From NCBI RefSeq assembly GCF_022201045.2, contig NC_068559.1:5802501-5866500 (forward strand): DNA of 64,000 nt, read 5' to 3'. Under the pieces are notes generated by a model. That model was not told where the DNA came from and searched no databases. It saw only the letters and a program-made list of their open reading frames with translations. The DNA is from Citrus sinensis (lineage: Eukaryota > Streptophyta > Magnoliopsida > Sapindales > Rutaceae). Of this stretch, positions 11,327-22,180 are shown one piece after another (position 1 is the first letter of the stretch; the number at the start of each line of letters is the position of its first letter). Position numbers and translations under genes: made by a program.

Positions 11327-12826
11327 ATGGAAACAGAGGAGTTAATAAAGAAATGCAGTGCAATAACACTCGAAGAGGAGGAGGAAGATAGAGTCATTTT
11401 CGGGGGCAGTATGAAGGAAAAAGGGGCTCAGATCGCAGCAGGGTGCCTAGTTGGAAAAATCCTCACAACGAGAGGAGTCAGTCACGAGGGGATTAGAACA
11501 GCTCTACAACAAGCCTGGCGCCCAGTGGGAGTAGTCAAAGTAGAGAGCTTGCGAAATAAAATATTCATGTTCAAGTTTTCCTCAGCAGAGGATAAACGAA
11601 GAGTGCTAAAAGGGGGGCCATGGCATTTCGACCGAGCTCTTATAGTGCTCCAAGAGCCGAGTGGTATAGGCAATGTTACGGAACAATCATTTTCACACGT
11701 CTCATTTTGGGTGCAGCTGCATAATGTACCTTTAATGTGCATGGATATAAGCACAATTCGTGAGATTAGTTCTAAGATTGGGATGGTTGAAGATGTAGCT
11801 ACAGATGCAACGGGGGACTGTTTTGGGGAATATGTGCGAGTCCGGATTTCGATAGATATCACGAAGAGGTTGAAGAAGGTCATAAGAATCCAACAGGAAG
11901 ATGGGAAAGAGATTTTGGTTGGAGTTACTTATGAGAAGCTGCCAGACTACTGCTTTTGCTGTGGATACATCGGGCATCAATACAGAGAGTGTGCCACATA
12001 TAAAGGCCAACCTAAAGAGGAGTTGGCATATGGAGCTTGGTTAAGGGCACTTCCATTACCGGAGCGAATGAGGTTTCAGAGGAGCAAAGAGAGGGGTAAC
12101 AGGGACCAAAGTAAAACGACAAGAGAAGACAGGAACTCAGAAAGTACAGGCACCCCCCAACTGCAACAACTGAACCCGAGAGGGGAAATCGGGTCAGGGT
12201 CAATCCAACATCAAGATGAAGCAACCAGTCCTCAAATAAGCTTAAGACACGTGGCAGAGCTAGCTGGGGAACAATTAATGCCCCAAGAACGACAATCGAG
12301 AGAGCAGCAAGGCGCAGCAGGCAATGAGGTAGTGTCTGAAAATGTGTGCAAAAGTGCGGGAAATAAGATTGAAAAAAGACATATGGAGAAAAATATGGGG
12401 GGAGAAAAGGTGGACAAAAATCTCGAAATGGGCCACAAAATTCACCAGCCCATTTCAACAAGCACAACCCATATGAGCTCGGATGATGAAGGGGTGGTCG
12501 ATGAGTCTCACTCAAGGAGGACGAAAACGAAATGGAAAAGATGGAAACACCAGGCCCGAAGCTCAAGTAAGAAAGGAATCACCCAAACCATACCAAATAA
12601 CTTGAAGCGGATCAGCTGTGATTCACAAATGACAAGTTCACAAAGCAAAAAATACAAGATGGGCAGCAAGGGTGAGTGTAAGCCAAGTCAAGGAGAAAGA
12701 AATTCCCCCTCAGCTAAGCTCACTTCAAACTGGGACACATCAGCCATGGAAGGGGCAGAGGAGATAGGTTCAGCATTGAAAGAGATATCGGCGGAGGCTG
12801 GCTTCCAGCCCCGCCGGCAGCAATGA
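11327..12826 (+). CDS. LINE ORF1: gag-like RNA-binding protein with DUF4283 and zinc knuckle
   Basis: The protein has 499 residues. Residues about 30-170 look like a DUF4283 domain (plant LINE gag). Residues 209-222 form a CCHC zinc knuckle, CFCCGYIGHQYREC (C-x2-C-x4-H-x4-C). The remaining C-terminal half is hydrophilic and low complexity. It should coat the LINE RNA as a ribonucleoprotein. The ATG at 11327 opens the frame about 360 bp from the element start. The stop TGA overlaps the start of ORF2 in ATGA, pointing to termination-reinitiation or leaky scanning for ORF2. Confidence 0.9.
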   Translation: METEELIKKCSAITLEEEEEDRVIFGGSMKEKGAQIAAGCLVGKILTTRGVSHEGIRTALQQAWRPVGVVKVESLRNKIFMFKFSSAEDKRRVLKGGPWHFDRALIVLQEPSGIGNVTEQSFSHVSFWVQLHNVPLMCMDISTIREISSKIGMVEDVATDATGDCFGEYVRVRISIDITKRLKKVIRIQQEDGKEILVGVTYEKLPDYCFCCGYIGHQYRECATYKGQPKEELAYGAWLRALPLPERMRFQRSKERGNRDQSKTTREDRNSESTGTPQLQQLNPRGEIGSGSIQHQDEATSPQISLRHVAELAGEQLMPQERQSREQQGAAGNEVVSENVCKSAGNKIEKRHMEKNMGGEKVDKNLEMGHKIHQPISTSTTHMSSDDEGVVDESHSRRTKTKWKRWKHQARSSSKKGITQTIPNNLKRISCDSQMTSSQSKKYKMGSKGECKPSQGERNSPSAKLTSNWDTSAMEGAEEIGSALKEISAEAGFQPRRQQ

Positions 12827-15800
12827 GGATCATAAGCTGGAACGTCCGGGGTTTGGGGAATACCCGGACGTTCCTCGCAATAAAAGACATTCTCCAATGT
12901 CATAGGCCACAAATCATTTTTCTGTGTGAAACAAAAATGAAGTCGGGGCATATGACAAACATGAGTAAAGGTTTAGGCTATGACAGTTGCTTCAATGTAG
13001 GGAGAAATGGCCTAGGGGGTGGTTTGGCTCTGTTATGGAATAATGAAGTGGATGTCAATATTATTTCCTACAGCAATCATCATATAGACGCAGTGATCCA
13101 TGGGGTGGACGGAAAAATTTGGAGATGCTCAGGAATCTATGGCCACCCGGAAACTATACAGAAAAGACACACTTGGACTTTATTGCGGAGGCTTGCAGGT
13201 ATGTTTACTTGGCCATGGTTATGTTTTGGTGACTTCAACGAAATCTTGCATCCAAATGAAAAGTTAGGGGGGAAAGATAGGAATTTGGATATGGTGGCTG
13301 CATTTAGGGAGACTGTTAATGATTGCAAATTGATAGACTTAGGGTGTAGGGGCTATCCTTTTACCTGGTCGAATAGAAGATTCGGCCCGCAGTTGATAGA
13401 GGAAAGACTCGATAGATTTCTCGGGAGTAAAGACTGGGAACAAAGCCCCTATAATCTGATTGTTTCCAACCTTGATACTTGGTGCTCAGACCACAGCCCT
13501 GTCATGCTAGAAATGCAAGAAAGGAATAAGTTTGCCTGGTACAAAAAAAATTCCAGCCCAAGAGTCTTTTATGAGGACATGTGGAGCCATTATGAAGTTT
13601 GCAAGAACATAGTGAAAGAAGAATGGTTGAAGGGTGGCAGCTGGAGTCAAGGGGATCCGGTTACAATCTTTAAAAAAACATCCAACAACTGTCTGGCCCA
13701 GCTGCGGATATGGAGTCGGAATGAGTTCGATGGGCAAAAAGAAAAGTTGAAGCAACTGAAGAAAAAACTTTCAGAAATGAAGCACAATTTCACGCAGAGG
13801 GAAGAAGTGAGTGAGATCAAAAGCACGGAGGAGCAAATTGAAAAAATGCTGCTGGATGAGGAAGTGTACTGGAAGCAAAGATCCCGAGCAGACTGGCTGA
13901 AGGAAGGAGACAAGAACACGAAGTATTTCCACTCAAAAGCTTCATCTAGGAAAAGGAAGAACCGAATATGGGGGGTCATGGACCAGCATGATGTATGGGT
14001 TGATGATAGAGAGGGGGTCGAAAAACAGTTCTGTGAGTACTTTGCAAGTTTATTTACAACGTCCAGCCCATCAGAAAAGCAAATAGAGGCTGCTCTAGCA
14101 GGATTAAAGCCAAGGGTCACCTTAGAAATGAACAACCAATTGGATTCGCCTTTCACGGAGGAGGAAGTCTCCACAGCTCTTTCCCAAATGTGTCCAACCA
14201 AAGCTCCCGGACCTGATGGACTGCCAGCAGCCTTCTTCCAAAAGCACTGGGACTCGGTCAAGCTTGGGGTTATCTCCACTTGCCTCCACATTTTGAACGG
14301 TAGAGGTACAATTACTCCCCTTAATCACACTCATCTTGTATTGATCCCGAAAATTCTTAAACCCCAGAGAGTGACAGATTTTAGGCCAATAAGCTTATGT
14401 AATGTGATCTATAGGATTGTCACCAAAACAATTGCAAATAGGCTGAAACAACTTCTTCACGAGGTTATATCCCCAACTCAAGGGGCTTTTATTCCGAATC
14501 GTCTAATTACTGATAACATCATAGTCGGTTATGAATGCCTACACAAAATCCGCCATAGTAAGGGGAAAAAACATGGGCTGGTGGCCCTTAAGTTAGATGT
14601 TAGCAAGGCCTACGATAGAGTGGAGTGGAACTTTTTGAAACAAACAATGTTAAAGCTAGGTTTTTCAATCAAATGGGTGGAGTTAATTATGCATTGTATC
14701 ACAACAACATCTTTCTCTGTTGTTATCAATGGAATGGCTACAGGATTAATCCACCCACAAAGAGGGCTTCGACAGGGCTGTCCCCTCTCCCCTTACCTTT
14801 TTTTAATGTGTGCAGAGGCTTTCTCCAACCTCCTGGTACAGGCAGAACAGCAAAGGCACATTCATGGAATTCATTTCGGCAAAGATGCAAAAGTCTCCCA
14901 TTTATTATTTGCCGATGACAGCTTAATCTTCACCCGAGCAGCAGTAGAAGATTGTAAACACTTGAAGGCTTTATTTGAATGCTATGGGAAAGCTTCCGGG
15001 CAAATCTTCAACTTCGAGAAATCTTCGATGTTCTTCAGTAAAGGCACAAGGAATGATCAAATTACAGCCATAAGCGAGATTTTCCAGCTAAAGGTGGTCT
15101 CTCGGCACGAAAAATACTTGGGACTGCCCTCAATGATAGGAAGGAAGACAAAGAGTTTCTTTAACGAAGTTAAGTTAAGGGTGCTGAATAAAATCTCAAG
15201 CTGGCAACATAAGTTCTTTACAAGTGGAGGAAAAGAGGTGTTGATTAAAGCTGTTGCACAGGCTATTCCAACTTATGCCATGAGTGTTTTTAAAATTCCT
15301 CTAGGGCTGTGTGAGGATATCCAAAAAGCAATGGCAAGGTTTTGGTGGGGAACAAAACAGGACAGAAAAGGTATCCACTGGGCGCGGTGGGAAAGAATTA
15401 GTCACTCGAAAGCTAGAGGCGGAATGGGTTTCAGAGATCTCTCAAGCTTCAACCAAGCACTTGTAGCAAAGCAAGGGTGGAGAATTATGCAATTTCCAAG
15501 CTCGCTGGTGGCAAGAGTCTTAAAGGCTAGATATTTTAAGCATACGGGTTTTATGAATGCTGGCCTGGGATCAAAACCGTCGTTTGTTTGGAGAAGCATA
15601 GTTTGGGGAAGACAGGTGCTTCACAAAGGAGCGAGATGGCGAATTGGGAATGGACAGAATGTGCTGGTTTATGGAAACAATTGGATCCCCAGACCTACAA
15701 CCTTTAAGCCAATATCAGCTCCTTCGATGGGGACTGACACCACAGTAGCGGAGTTAATAGACGAGAAGCAACAATGGAGGGAAGATTTGATCCTTCAGCA

Positions 15801-16935
15801 TTTTAGGCCAGAAGATGCAGAAGCCATAATGCAGATTCCACTTCCAAAAAGACCAAAAGAGGATCAGTTGATATGGCACTACGATAAGAAAGGGTATTAC
15901 TCGGTCAAGAGTGGATACCAAGTTGCTATGAGAATAAAGTTCCCTGAGGACCCAAGCTGCTCAAATCATGATCAAAACCTATGGCGTTTTATCTGGAAGC
16001 TTGCAATTCCAGAAAAAGTGAAAATTTTTTTATGGAGAGCAGCTCACGATTTATTGCCCACAGCAGAAAACTTATGGAAAAAAAAGGTTTTGCAGGAACC
16101 AATGTGCCAAAGTTGTCACTGTCATGTAGAAACGGTGTCCCATGCCTTGGTAGAGTGCAATAGGGCAAGGAAGATCTGGAGGTACTCTAATCTGGCAGAG
16201 GAATTGCGTGGAGTTTACAGGTGTGACATTGTTTGGATGCTGCAATTTTGGCCACGACAGCATGCTAAAGTTGAGGGAGCTGAAGTAGCAGCTTTACTAT
16301 GGGCTATCTGGAAGGCACGAAACAAATGGCTTTTTGAAGGGAAAAAAGAAAACCCTCTCAGAGTAGTAGCAAATGCAGAGGCGATAGTGGAGTCTTTTAA
16401 AAAGATTAGACAACCGGAGATGGTTTATAAGACAAAGGGGAATGCTGAGAGGCAAAAGCAATGGAGTCCTCCTCCAAATGGATGGCAAAAAGTTAATGTT
16501 GATGCGGCTGTGGATGTTGAGAATCAAATGGCAGGGTTGGGGGTTGTGGTGAGAGACTCAGATGGAAACTGCAGAGCAGCTGCAATTAAAAGTCTGAGGC
16601 TTCCTGGTAGTGTGGCAATGGCGGAGGCAACAGCTATGGAATGGGGCCTAAAAGTGGCTGAAAAAGCTCATATTACTTTTGGAATTTTTGAATCAGATTC
16701 ATTAGAAGTTATTGACTTAATCAACAAGAAGTCCAGTAGCTTAACTGAAATTGGATGGTTGATCTCTGACATTCAGGAAAATCTGCAGAATTTCCAGAAT
16801 TTCAAAGCTCAACATTCCCCTAGAGATTGTAACTATGCAGCTCATTCATTAGCAAAGTTAGCTTTGCAAAAGAAGGAAACTGTAATTTGGTTGGATGAAA
16901 TTCCACCGGAGATTATGTACTTGTTCTTAAGCTAA
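12823..16935 (+). CDS. LINE ORF2: endonuclease, reverse transcriptase, zf-RVT and RNase H
   Basis: The polyprotein has 1370 residues. Order: an APE-type endonuclease at 1-230 (ISWNVRGLG at the start, CETK, GDFNE, SDHSPV); a reverse transcriptase around 450-740 with APGPDG, LDVSKAYDRVEW, QGCPLSPYLF and the catalytic FADD at 696-699; a zf-RVT region at about 1056-1130 (with CQSC and H-x5-C); and a plant-type RNase H from about 1220 (VDAAVD, EATAMEW, ESDSLEVI, and the HSPRDCNYAAHSLAK signature near the end). It nicks the target, primes on the 3' end and copies the LINE RNA. The RNase H tail is the extra domain seen in part of the plant L1 elements. No stop or frameshift breaks it. Confidence 0.95.
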   Translation: MRIISWNVRGLGNTRTFLAIKDILQCHRPQIIFLCETKMKSGHMTNMSKGLGYDSCFNVGRNGLGGGLALLWNNEVDVNIISYSNHHIDAVIHGVDGKIWRCSGIYGHPETIQKRHTWTLLRRLAGMFTWPWLCFGDFNEILHPNEKLGGKDRNLDMVAAFRETVNDCKLIDLGCRGYPFTWSNRRFGPQLIEERLDRFLGSKDWEQSPYNLIVSNLDTWCSDHSPVMLEMQERNKFAWYKKNSSPRVFYEDMWSHYEVCKNIVKEEWLKGGSWSQGDPVTIFKKTSNNCLAQLRIWSRNEFDGQKEKLKQLKKKLSEMKHNFTQREEVSEIKSTEEQIEKMLLDEEVYWKQRSRADWLKEGDKNTKYFHSKASSRKRKNRIWGVMDQHDVWVDDREGVEKQFCEYFASLFTTSSPSEKQIEAALAGLKPRVTLEMNNQLDSPFTEEEVSTALSQMCPTKAPGPDGLPAAFFQKHWDSVKLGVISTCLHILNGRGTITPLNHTHLVLIPKILKPQRVTDFRPISLCNVIYRIVTKTIANRLKQLLHEVISPTQGAFIPNRLITDNIIVGYECLHKIRHSKGKKHGLVALKLDVSKAYDRVEWNFLKQTMLKLGFSIKWVELIMHCITTTSFSVVINGMATGLIHPQRGLRQGCPLSPYLFLMCAEAFSNLLVQAEQQRHIHGIHFGKDAKVSHLLFADDSLIFTRAAVEDCKHLKALFECYGKASGQIFNFEKSSMFFSKGTRNDQITAISEIFQLKVVSRHEKYLGLPSMIGRKTKSFFNEVKLRVLNKISSWQHKFFTSGGKEVLIKAVAQAIPTYAMSVFKIPLGLCEDIQKAMARFWWGTKQDRKGIHWARWERISHSKARGGMGFRDLSSFNQALVAKQGWRIMQFPSSLVARVLKARYFKHTGFMNAGLGSKPSFVWRSIVWGRQVLHKGARWRIGNGQNVLVYGNNWIPRPTTFKPISAPSMGTDTTVAELIDEKQQWREDLILQHFRPEDAEAIMQIPLPKRPKEDQLIWHYDKKGYYSVKSGYQVAMRIKFPEDPSCSNHDQNLWRFIWKLAIPEKVKIFLWRAAHDLLPTAENLWKKKVLQEPMCQSCHCHVETVSHALVECNRARKIWRYSNLAEELRGVYRCDIVWMLQFWPRQHAKVEGAEVAALLWAIWKARNKWLFEGKKENPLRVVANAEAIVESFKKIRQPEMVYKTKGNAERQKQWSPPPNGWQKVNVDAAVDVENQMAGLGVVVRDSDGNCRAAAIKSLRLPGSVAMAEATAMEWGLKVAEKAHITFGIFESDSLEVIDLINKKSSSLTEIGWLISDIQENLQNFQNFKAQHSPRDCNYAAHSLAKLALQKKETVIWLDEIPPEIMYLFLS

Positions 16936-18180
16936 TCAATCGAAAGGCATACTTTCTTTTCAAAAAAAAAAAACAAACAAACAAACAAGTCAACTAATGC
17001 GTAACTAATCAATGCCTAACCACCTGTCGTGGATTTATTCCATATGACCCTTTGATAATATCTATACATACGGGATTCCATCTCTCATGGGTTAATTTTT
17101 TTTAAAAAATAATATATGGATAAGATTTAATTAATTTATTTATTAATCATCCGTCACCACTTAAATTTTTGTTTAGTACAATAGTAGATCATGAGAAAAT
17201 GATAATCCACACATCTTAAGTCTTGTACTGAAAGAACATCAGATCCCACGCATTCGCTCATAGATGCATTGGCTAAAAGATCCTTAACGTATTAAGTCTA
17301 AGGCAAATGCATTTCATCATTTGTATAGCAAACATCTACACATAGCAAATAGGCAAGCAACCTTGATAAACTTCAGCCTAAATTACAGCAAGCAAATCGC
17401 GTGCAGCAATTGCAGAATCAAGAGCGATGGTCACAGGGATCAAATAAATTACAGCAAGCAAATCAGTAATTGCGGAACCAAGAGCAACGGTCGCAAGGAA
17501 CAAATGGATACAATCACACTAGGGAAAGCTTTTGAAAATATAATTGCCAACCTTCCATAAAGCTTTCATAGTCACGTGTTTTACCCAATCTTTGTAAAAC
17601 ACATACCAAAAAATATTGAAAATATAGTATTAAAAGACATAATCATAGGGATTCTTTTATAATTCATATCAACCAAGACTTGGTATCATGTTTGTATTAA
17701 TAATTTTATCAATCTGGGAACTACAATTCATTTTTTTTTCTTTTAAACCCTAGATCTTCTAAGGCAAATATTGAGCTTGGCTTGTTAATTATTGAATGCT
17801 AAGAAGAGCTGAACCAGGATCAGTGATCACGATATCATCCGCATAGGTTAAAACAAGGATGACACTGTCAGTATCATGCTTAATTAATTAAGAAATGTCT
17901 ACATTTGAATTAATGAAGTTCCATTCTGTTAAACAATCAGCTTGTCACACCGAGCTTAATTAGGTTCTTGTTTAAGCCCATAAACAATTTTATTGAGCTT
18001 GTTTTATAGACACAAATTGTCTGTGCAACAGGAAAGTAAACAAAATAGGAAAAAATGATAAATGAATTAATTTGAGGAAACTTATTGTTTCATCAAAAAT
18101 ATGTTTTTTAATTTTTAAAAGGATCCAATACTTCCCAATACAACCTACAATTGCCAATTAATATTCCAACTTACAAATAA

Positions 18181-18386
18181 TAGAGTAATAATACAGCCAC
18201 AAACTCTTGTACAAATTTATTTTGTACAAACTGACGTGATATTAATTCATTGGTTGAATAAAAATATAAAATAATAAAAACAAATCATGTGAGCCAAGTG
18301 ATATTGAATTCAATCAATCTTATCATGTCACATCAGTTTATACAAAATAAATTTATACAAGAGTTTGTGGCTATATCATTACTCCA
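18181..18386. mobile_element. Short MITE with about 57-bp terminal inverted repeats
   Basis: This 206-bp element begins T(A/G)GAGTAAT and carries AGCCACAAACTCTTGTA near each end in opposite orientation. The inverted arms match over about 57 bp with a few C/T differences. Short AAATAA flanks occur on both sides, so the target duplication is only weakly defined. It contains no open frame. Confidence 0.8.
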
Positions 18387-19063
18387 AAATAATATTCCAA
18401 CCTACAAATAATAATATTCTAACCTACAATTATTGACACTAATACTGATTTAAATACTAACTTTCCAGTTTGTCTGATACAATTATCGTATCAGCTTGTA
18501 TTTATATATAAACAGGGTTTTTAGAATCTTTAAACTAAGAACTAAAAATGCATTATTTAACTTTCAAGTTTCCTTTGCGTCAGTGCATCCAACTGAGAAT
18601 AATATCTCAAAGTTTTTCTCTCCCCATCTTAATGATTCGTGTGTTAAATGGTCCACAAACCCTAGAGTAAAAAGGTGGATGCATTCTTTCATGTGGATTG
18701 CTGAATTAAAAAGAAATTGTAAGTGATATATAGCTGATAAACACTAAGGTCAAATCAAACATTCATATATACCTTAAACAATATTTCGTGGAGTAAAAAT
18801 TATCCACAATACAGATATACTTTATTTTAGTCTTTAGGGCATCGATTGATCTATCCATTATCTCAACTAAAAGGCCATGATACAATATATAACAAATGTG
18901 AAATTAATTAATATATCTAACCAATAGAATTTTATTAAGATGGGCAAAAAGAATTTAGTTGGTAACAAAACAATCAACTAATTGATTTAAAGGATCTATT
19001 TCACATGTGCACGTAGTGCGGTCCACTAGTCCTTGGTCTTCCATAAATGGCATCCACAGCAAC

Positions 19064-19205
19064 TTTTTTTTTTGGTCTTATCCACGAGGTATCCTGGGGA
19101 GGGCCCCAACTGTGGGAGGCACCTTTAAGCTCGTACCACAACCCAGACTAGAAGTCCCCGCTCGAACCGGGAGGCACAGATTCTCCCAACAAAAGCGACT
19201 TTAAG
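19064..19205 (-). mobile_element. Possible SINE-like fragment
   Basis: Read on the minus strand, a GC-richer stretch contains GGTTCGAGC (complement of 19160-19168), close to a Pol III B box, and ends in a run of ten A (19064-19073). This is the look of a tRNA-derived retroposon with a poly-A tail. No clear A box or target duplication was found, so the call is weak. Confidence 0.3.
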
Positions 19206-20165
19206 CACGTGTAAAAATCAAATTAGTCAAATAAAATATAATGCAATTAATATCTAGATAAGAAACAACATACTTTTTTATTTATAAATATTATATCTTT
19301 TAGAAAACAAGAAATGGGTAAAATTTAAATCAATTTTTAACCTTTTACCTGTCTGAAATTTAAATTTAGGTATTTAACTAAAAAAAATTACTTGAAAACT
19401 CTTTATTCAATTTCTAGGGAAAAAAATGACATGATTAGACCAAATAAAGATGGGTTCCGTGTGGTTTTCCCCTTATACTTTCTTCATGATTACCGAATAT
19501 CTTCTTTTAATATATTCTTGACGAGTTTATCGATCAAACTCAATTACATGGGTGGAGAGAAGATGATGAAGGATGGTTGTGCAGGATGACTAAGATAATT
19601 TTTCAAAGTGATAATTTAAGTTATATGTGTTCGTTTAGGACATATAATATAATGTTTCAAAACGTGTAATGAGATGTATTTAACTCAATATCACTACGAC
19701 ATATTAATCCGATGCTTCAATTTAAAATTTTGTTTCTTTCATGGTCACTTTACAAGTTTTAATTATTTTTTTTATTATTCCTATTGATTTTAGAATTTTT
19801 ACATTTGTTTGGACATCAGATTTGAGTGTCATTTGTTTGTTTTCCTATTTTAGTTAGTAGAATTTTATTATGTAATAATAATTTAGGTTTGCTTATTTTG
19901 ATAAATTTGCGTTATTTAAGGTTAGTACAAAATGGCCTTAAAACCCTAATTTTATTAGTAAACACTAATTTGATTCAATAATATTTTAGTTATTAAAAAA
20001 AATCCTATTTTTATCAATCTTTACGTTTTCGCATTGGAAGATTATGTTACCATCATGCTGCTTAAAAATATAAAGATAAATTGATTACCTATCTAGTTCA
20101 AAAACTTGTCCAAAATAATATATGATCATTCATTGATCTCAACCACATTGCTTTAGACAGGTTTA

Positions 20166-20711
20166 GGGCCAATTTGGAATTCCTGATGAAATTTGCTACT
20201 TCCGTTGTGTAGATGAAATAGGCTGCTAATTGAAAAAATAACTTAGTGTTTGATAAATTGTATTGTTACAGTTTATATGAGTTAGAAAAACAGAGTATAT
20301 ACGTTTAGAAAAACAGTGTTTGATAAATTGTATTGTTACAGTTTATATGAGTTAGAAAAACAGAGTATATACGTTTAGAAAATATTATTACAAAACTTCT
20401 ATTTTGTTATATAATAATAAAAATAGACATTCATTTAAATTGTGTTTTATTTATATGTTAGAGTTTATGTAAAAATAATGCATAATTGTCTTTTGTTAAA
20501 ATTAAGGTTATATTAGGAGCTTTAAAAAGGTGTAGTGGATTATTTAATAAGTTACTAATTAAAAACAACCCCCTACTTACTTTTCAAAACTGTTGTCAAA
20601 ATGAAGAAGCTTATGAAGTAAGTTACTTTAAAAAAATTATTAAACACCATTTTTGTCGAAACTTATGAAATAAGCGGCTTATTGTATTTCAACCTTAATT
20701 CAAACAGGGCC
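20166..20711. mobile_element. Candidate hAT-like MITE carrying a 70-bp tandem duplication
   Basis: The ends are imperfect inverted repeats, AGGGCCAATTTGGAATT against the complement of the right end AAGGCCCTGTTTGAATT (13 of 17 bases). This terminal style is common in plant hAT-type MITEs. No matching 8-bp target duplication was found. An internal perfect duplication lies at 20246-20385. Confidence 0.4.
20246..20385. repeat. Perfect 70-bp tandem duplication
   Basis: Bases 20246-20315 and 20316-20385 are identical copies starting GTGTTTGATAAATTG. Absence of differences suggests a recent event or, less likely, an assembly artefact. Confidence 0.9.
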
Positions 20712-21381
20712 TTAGTTTCTTAATTTCATCATAATCATTCTATTATTAAGTCAATGTTGAGCATGTTTTCATCATAAATCAAATTGGAGGATAACATACG
20801 AAACAATTAATACACTTTTAATTAGTATCGATAATCATGATCGGTATATTTGATCGTTATCAACAATGAAATTAATTAAGAACGAAATTACTTTATTTAG
20901 ACAAGGAAAGTGCTTACAAGCTGGTGGTTCAATTTCACAACAAAGTCAGCAATTGAGGACAAAATGAGAAGCCTATCATGTTCTTGAACAAGAATATGTC
21001 CATAATGACGATACCGCGCCATGATTGAAAGCATGCTATGCAATATATGCAAAATGTCAAAGGCAAAGTTAGAGACAGAATGTAGCTAGACATCGGCATG
21101 CCAGTTGTCAACCTAAGCTTACATTTGAAGTAAAGGTATCAATATCCCACTAAAATTCTTCAGGATTTTGACAGAGAAATTTGGTAGGTGTGTTAGCTAG
21201 TGGAAGTCTTCGTGGCCCTGGGATTTTTAGGGTTTCCACAAACAAATTAACTGAAATAATGTACAACTTCACTTAAACATGCTAATAAATTGTGATCGTG
21301 CTATAAGAAAGATGATGATAACACTTGCACATTAAACATTATTCAATTCCTCTAGTGTGTGTTTGTATTTAACTTGAACTC

Positions 21382-21420
<39 letters not shown>

Positions 21421-21998
21421 TATTCATATCCATTTACATTTAATTAATTAATTAATTATTCTAATAATTGACAATGTAATGATCACTAAACATGAATCCT
21501 ATTTGACGTAATAGCAAACTGTGAAAAGGATGGGAGAAAAGAGATGCTTCTTATTCTTAAGAAGACAAATGTGACATATGATCACCACAAGAATGATATT
21601 GGCATGCACTGAAAGTAGAGTTCAAGTATGAACAGAGATGACAAAGTGGGGAAGCTAACTAGCTAAGCTAATTATTATGCATGCATCGCATTGGTCCCCT
21701 TTCCAAAGCTTTACAATTAACTATAACATATAATATATAAATTATATGATTAATTACACTTCAAGTCAAAAGTGGAGAAATTTTTACTTTATTCTTTATT
21801 GCAGCGATCTGAAGATGAAGACAAGCGAAGAAGACAATAGTCAGTCCACCACCACCATCTCCACCAACACCACTAACTCTGATTAACCCAACCGACACCT
21901 TCTCTATTCATAATCTTTAAAAATAATTTAACTCGTCCTTCAAAGAAGCGCTTAGAACTTCAGTAAATTTTGGATAAAGAGGTAACCCTCTTCCAGTC

Positions 21999-22010
21999 CT
22001 ATATAAAGGG
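21999..22010 (+). promoter_or_regulatory. TATA box of GRP gene 1
   Basis: CTATATAAAGGG lies about 180 bp before the chosen ATG and is conserved in position with CTATATATAGGG upstream of GRP gene 2. Both are preceded by a shared GGATAAAG/GGTAACCC segment. Confidence 0.7.
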
Positions 22011-22180
22011 ACCCTTCCTTGCCATATTTCACTCACCAAGGAACAAGAAACTAATTGAGTACTTGTTCAATTTTTTTTATGTACGGATCCGTGTTCGTTA
22101 TCAAACAGTGAGTGTGAGCTTGTGCATTGTCATTCTTGTAAAATCCTGCTTTTGGTTTTTTTGAGAGTGTGGTGGAAAAT

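Larger units (their letters stand above)
10965..16975 (+). mobile_element. Complete L1-type non-LTR retrotransposon (LINE)
   Basis: The element has a 5' leader of about 360 bp, two open reading frames that overlap by 4 bp, a short 3' UTR and an A-rich tail starting at about 16962. It is bounded by a perfect 16-bp direct repeat, AACAAACAAACAAGTC, at 10949-10964 and 16976-16991, which I read as the target-site duplication. The right copy is preceded by one extra AAAC unit, so the boundary could shift by 4 bp. Neither ORF is interrupted, so this looks like a full-length, young copy. Confidence 0.93.
16992..20165. other. Intergenic stretch between the LINE and the GRP duplication
   Basis: AT-rich and without a recognisable gene. 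It holds a MITE at 18181-18386 and a SINE-like fragment at 19064-19205, listed separately. Nearby short direct repeats of TTCCAAC(T/C)TACAAATAAT lie on both sides of the MITE, at about 18160 and 18397. Confidence 0.4.

Noticed and set aside
12012-12566. 184-codon minus-strand frame inside LINE ORF1
   Set aside because: Shadow of ORF1. Composition is that of antisense hydrophilic codons and there is no family match.
13647-14291. 214-codon minus-strand frame inside LINE ORF2
   Set aside because: The plus strand has an unambiguous 1370-residue protein with catalytic motifs over the same bases.
19064-19205. A tRNA gene
   Set aside because: Only a B-box-like sequence is present. No cloverleaf, no A box and no paired acceptor stem could be drawn.
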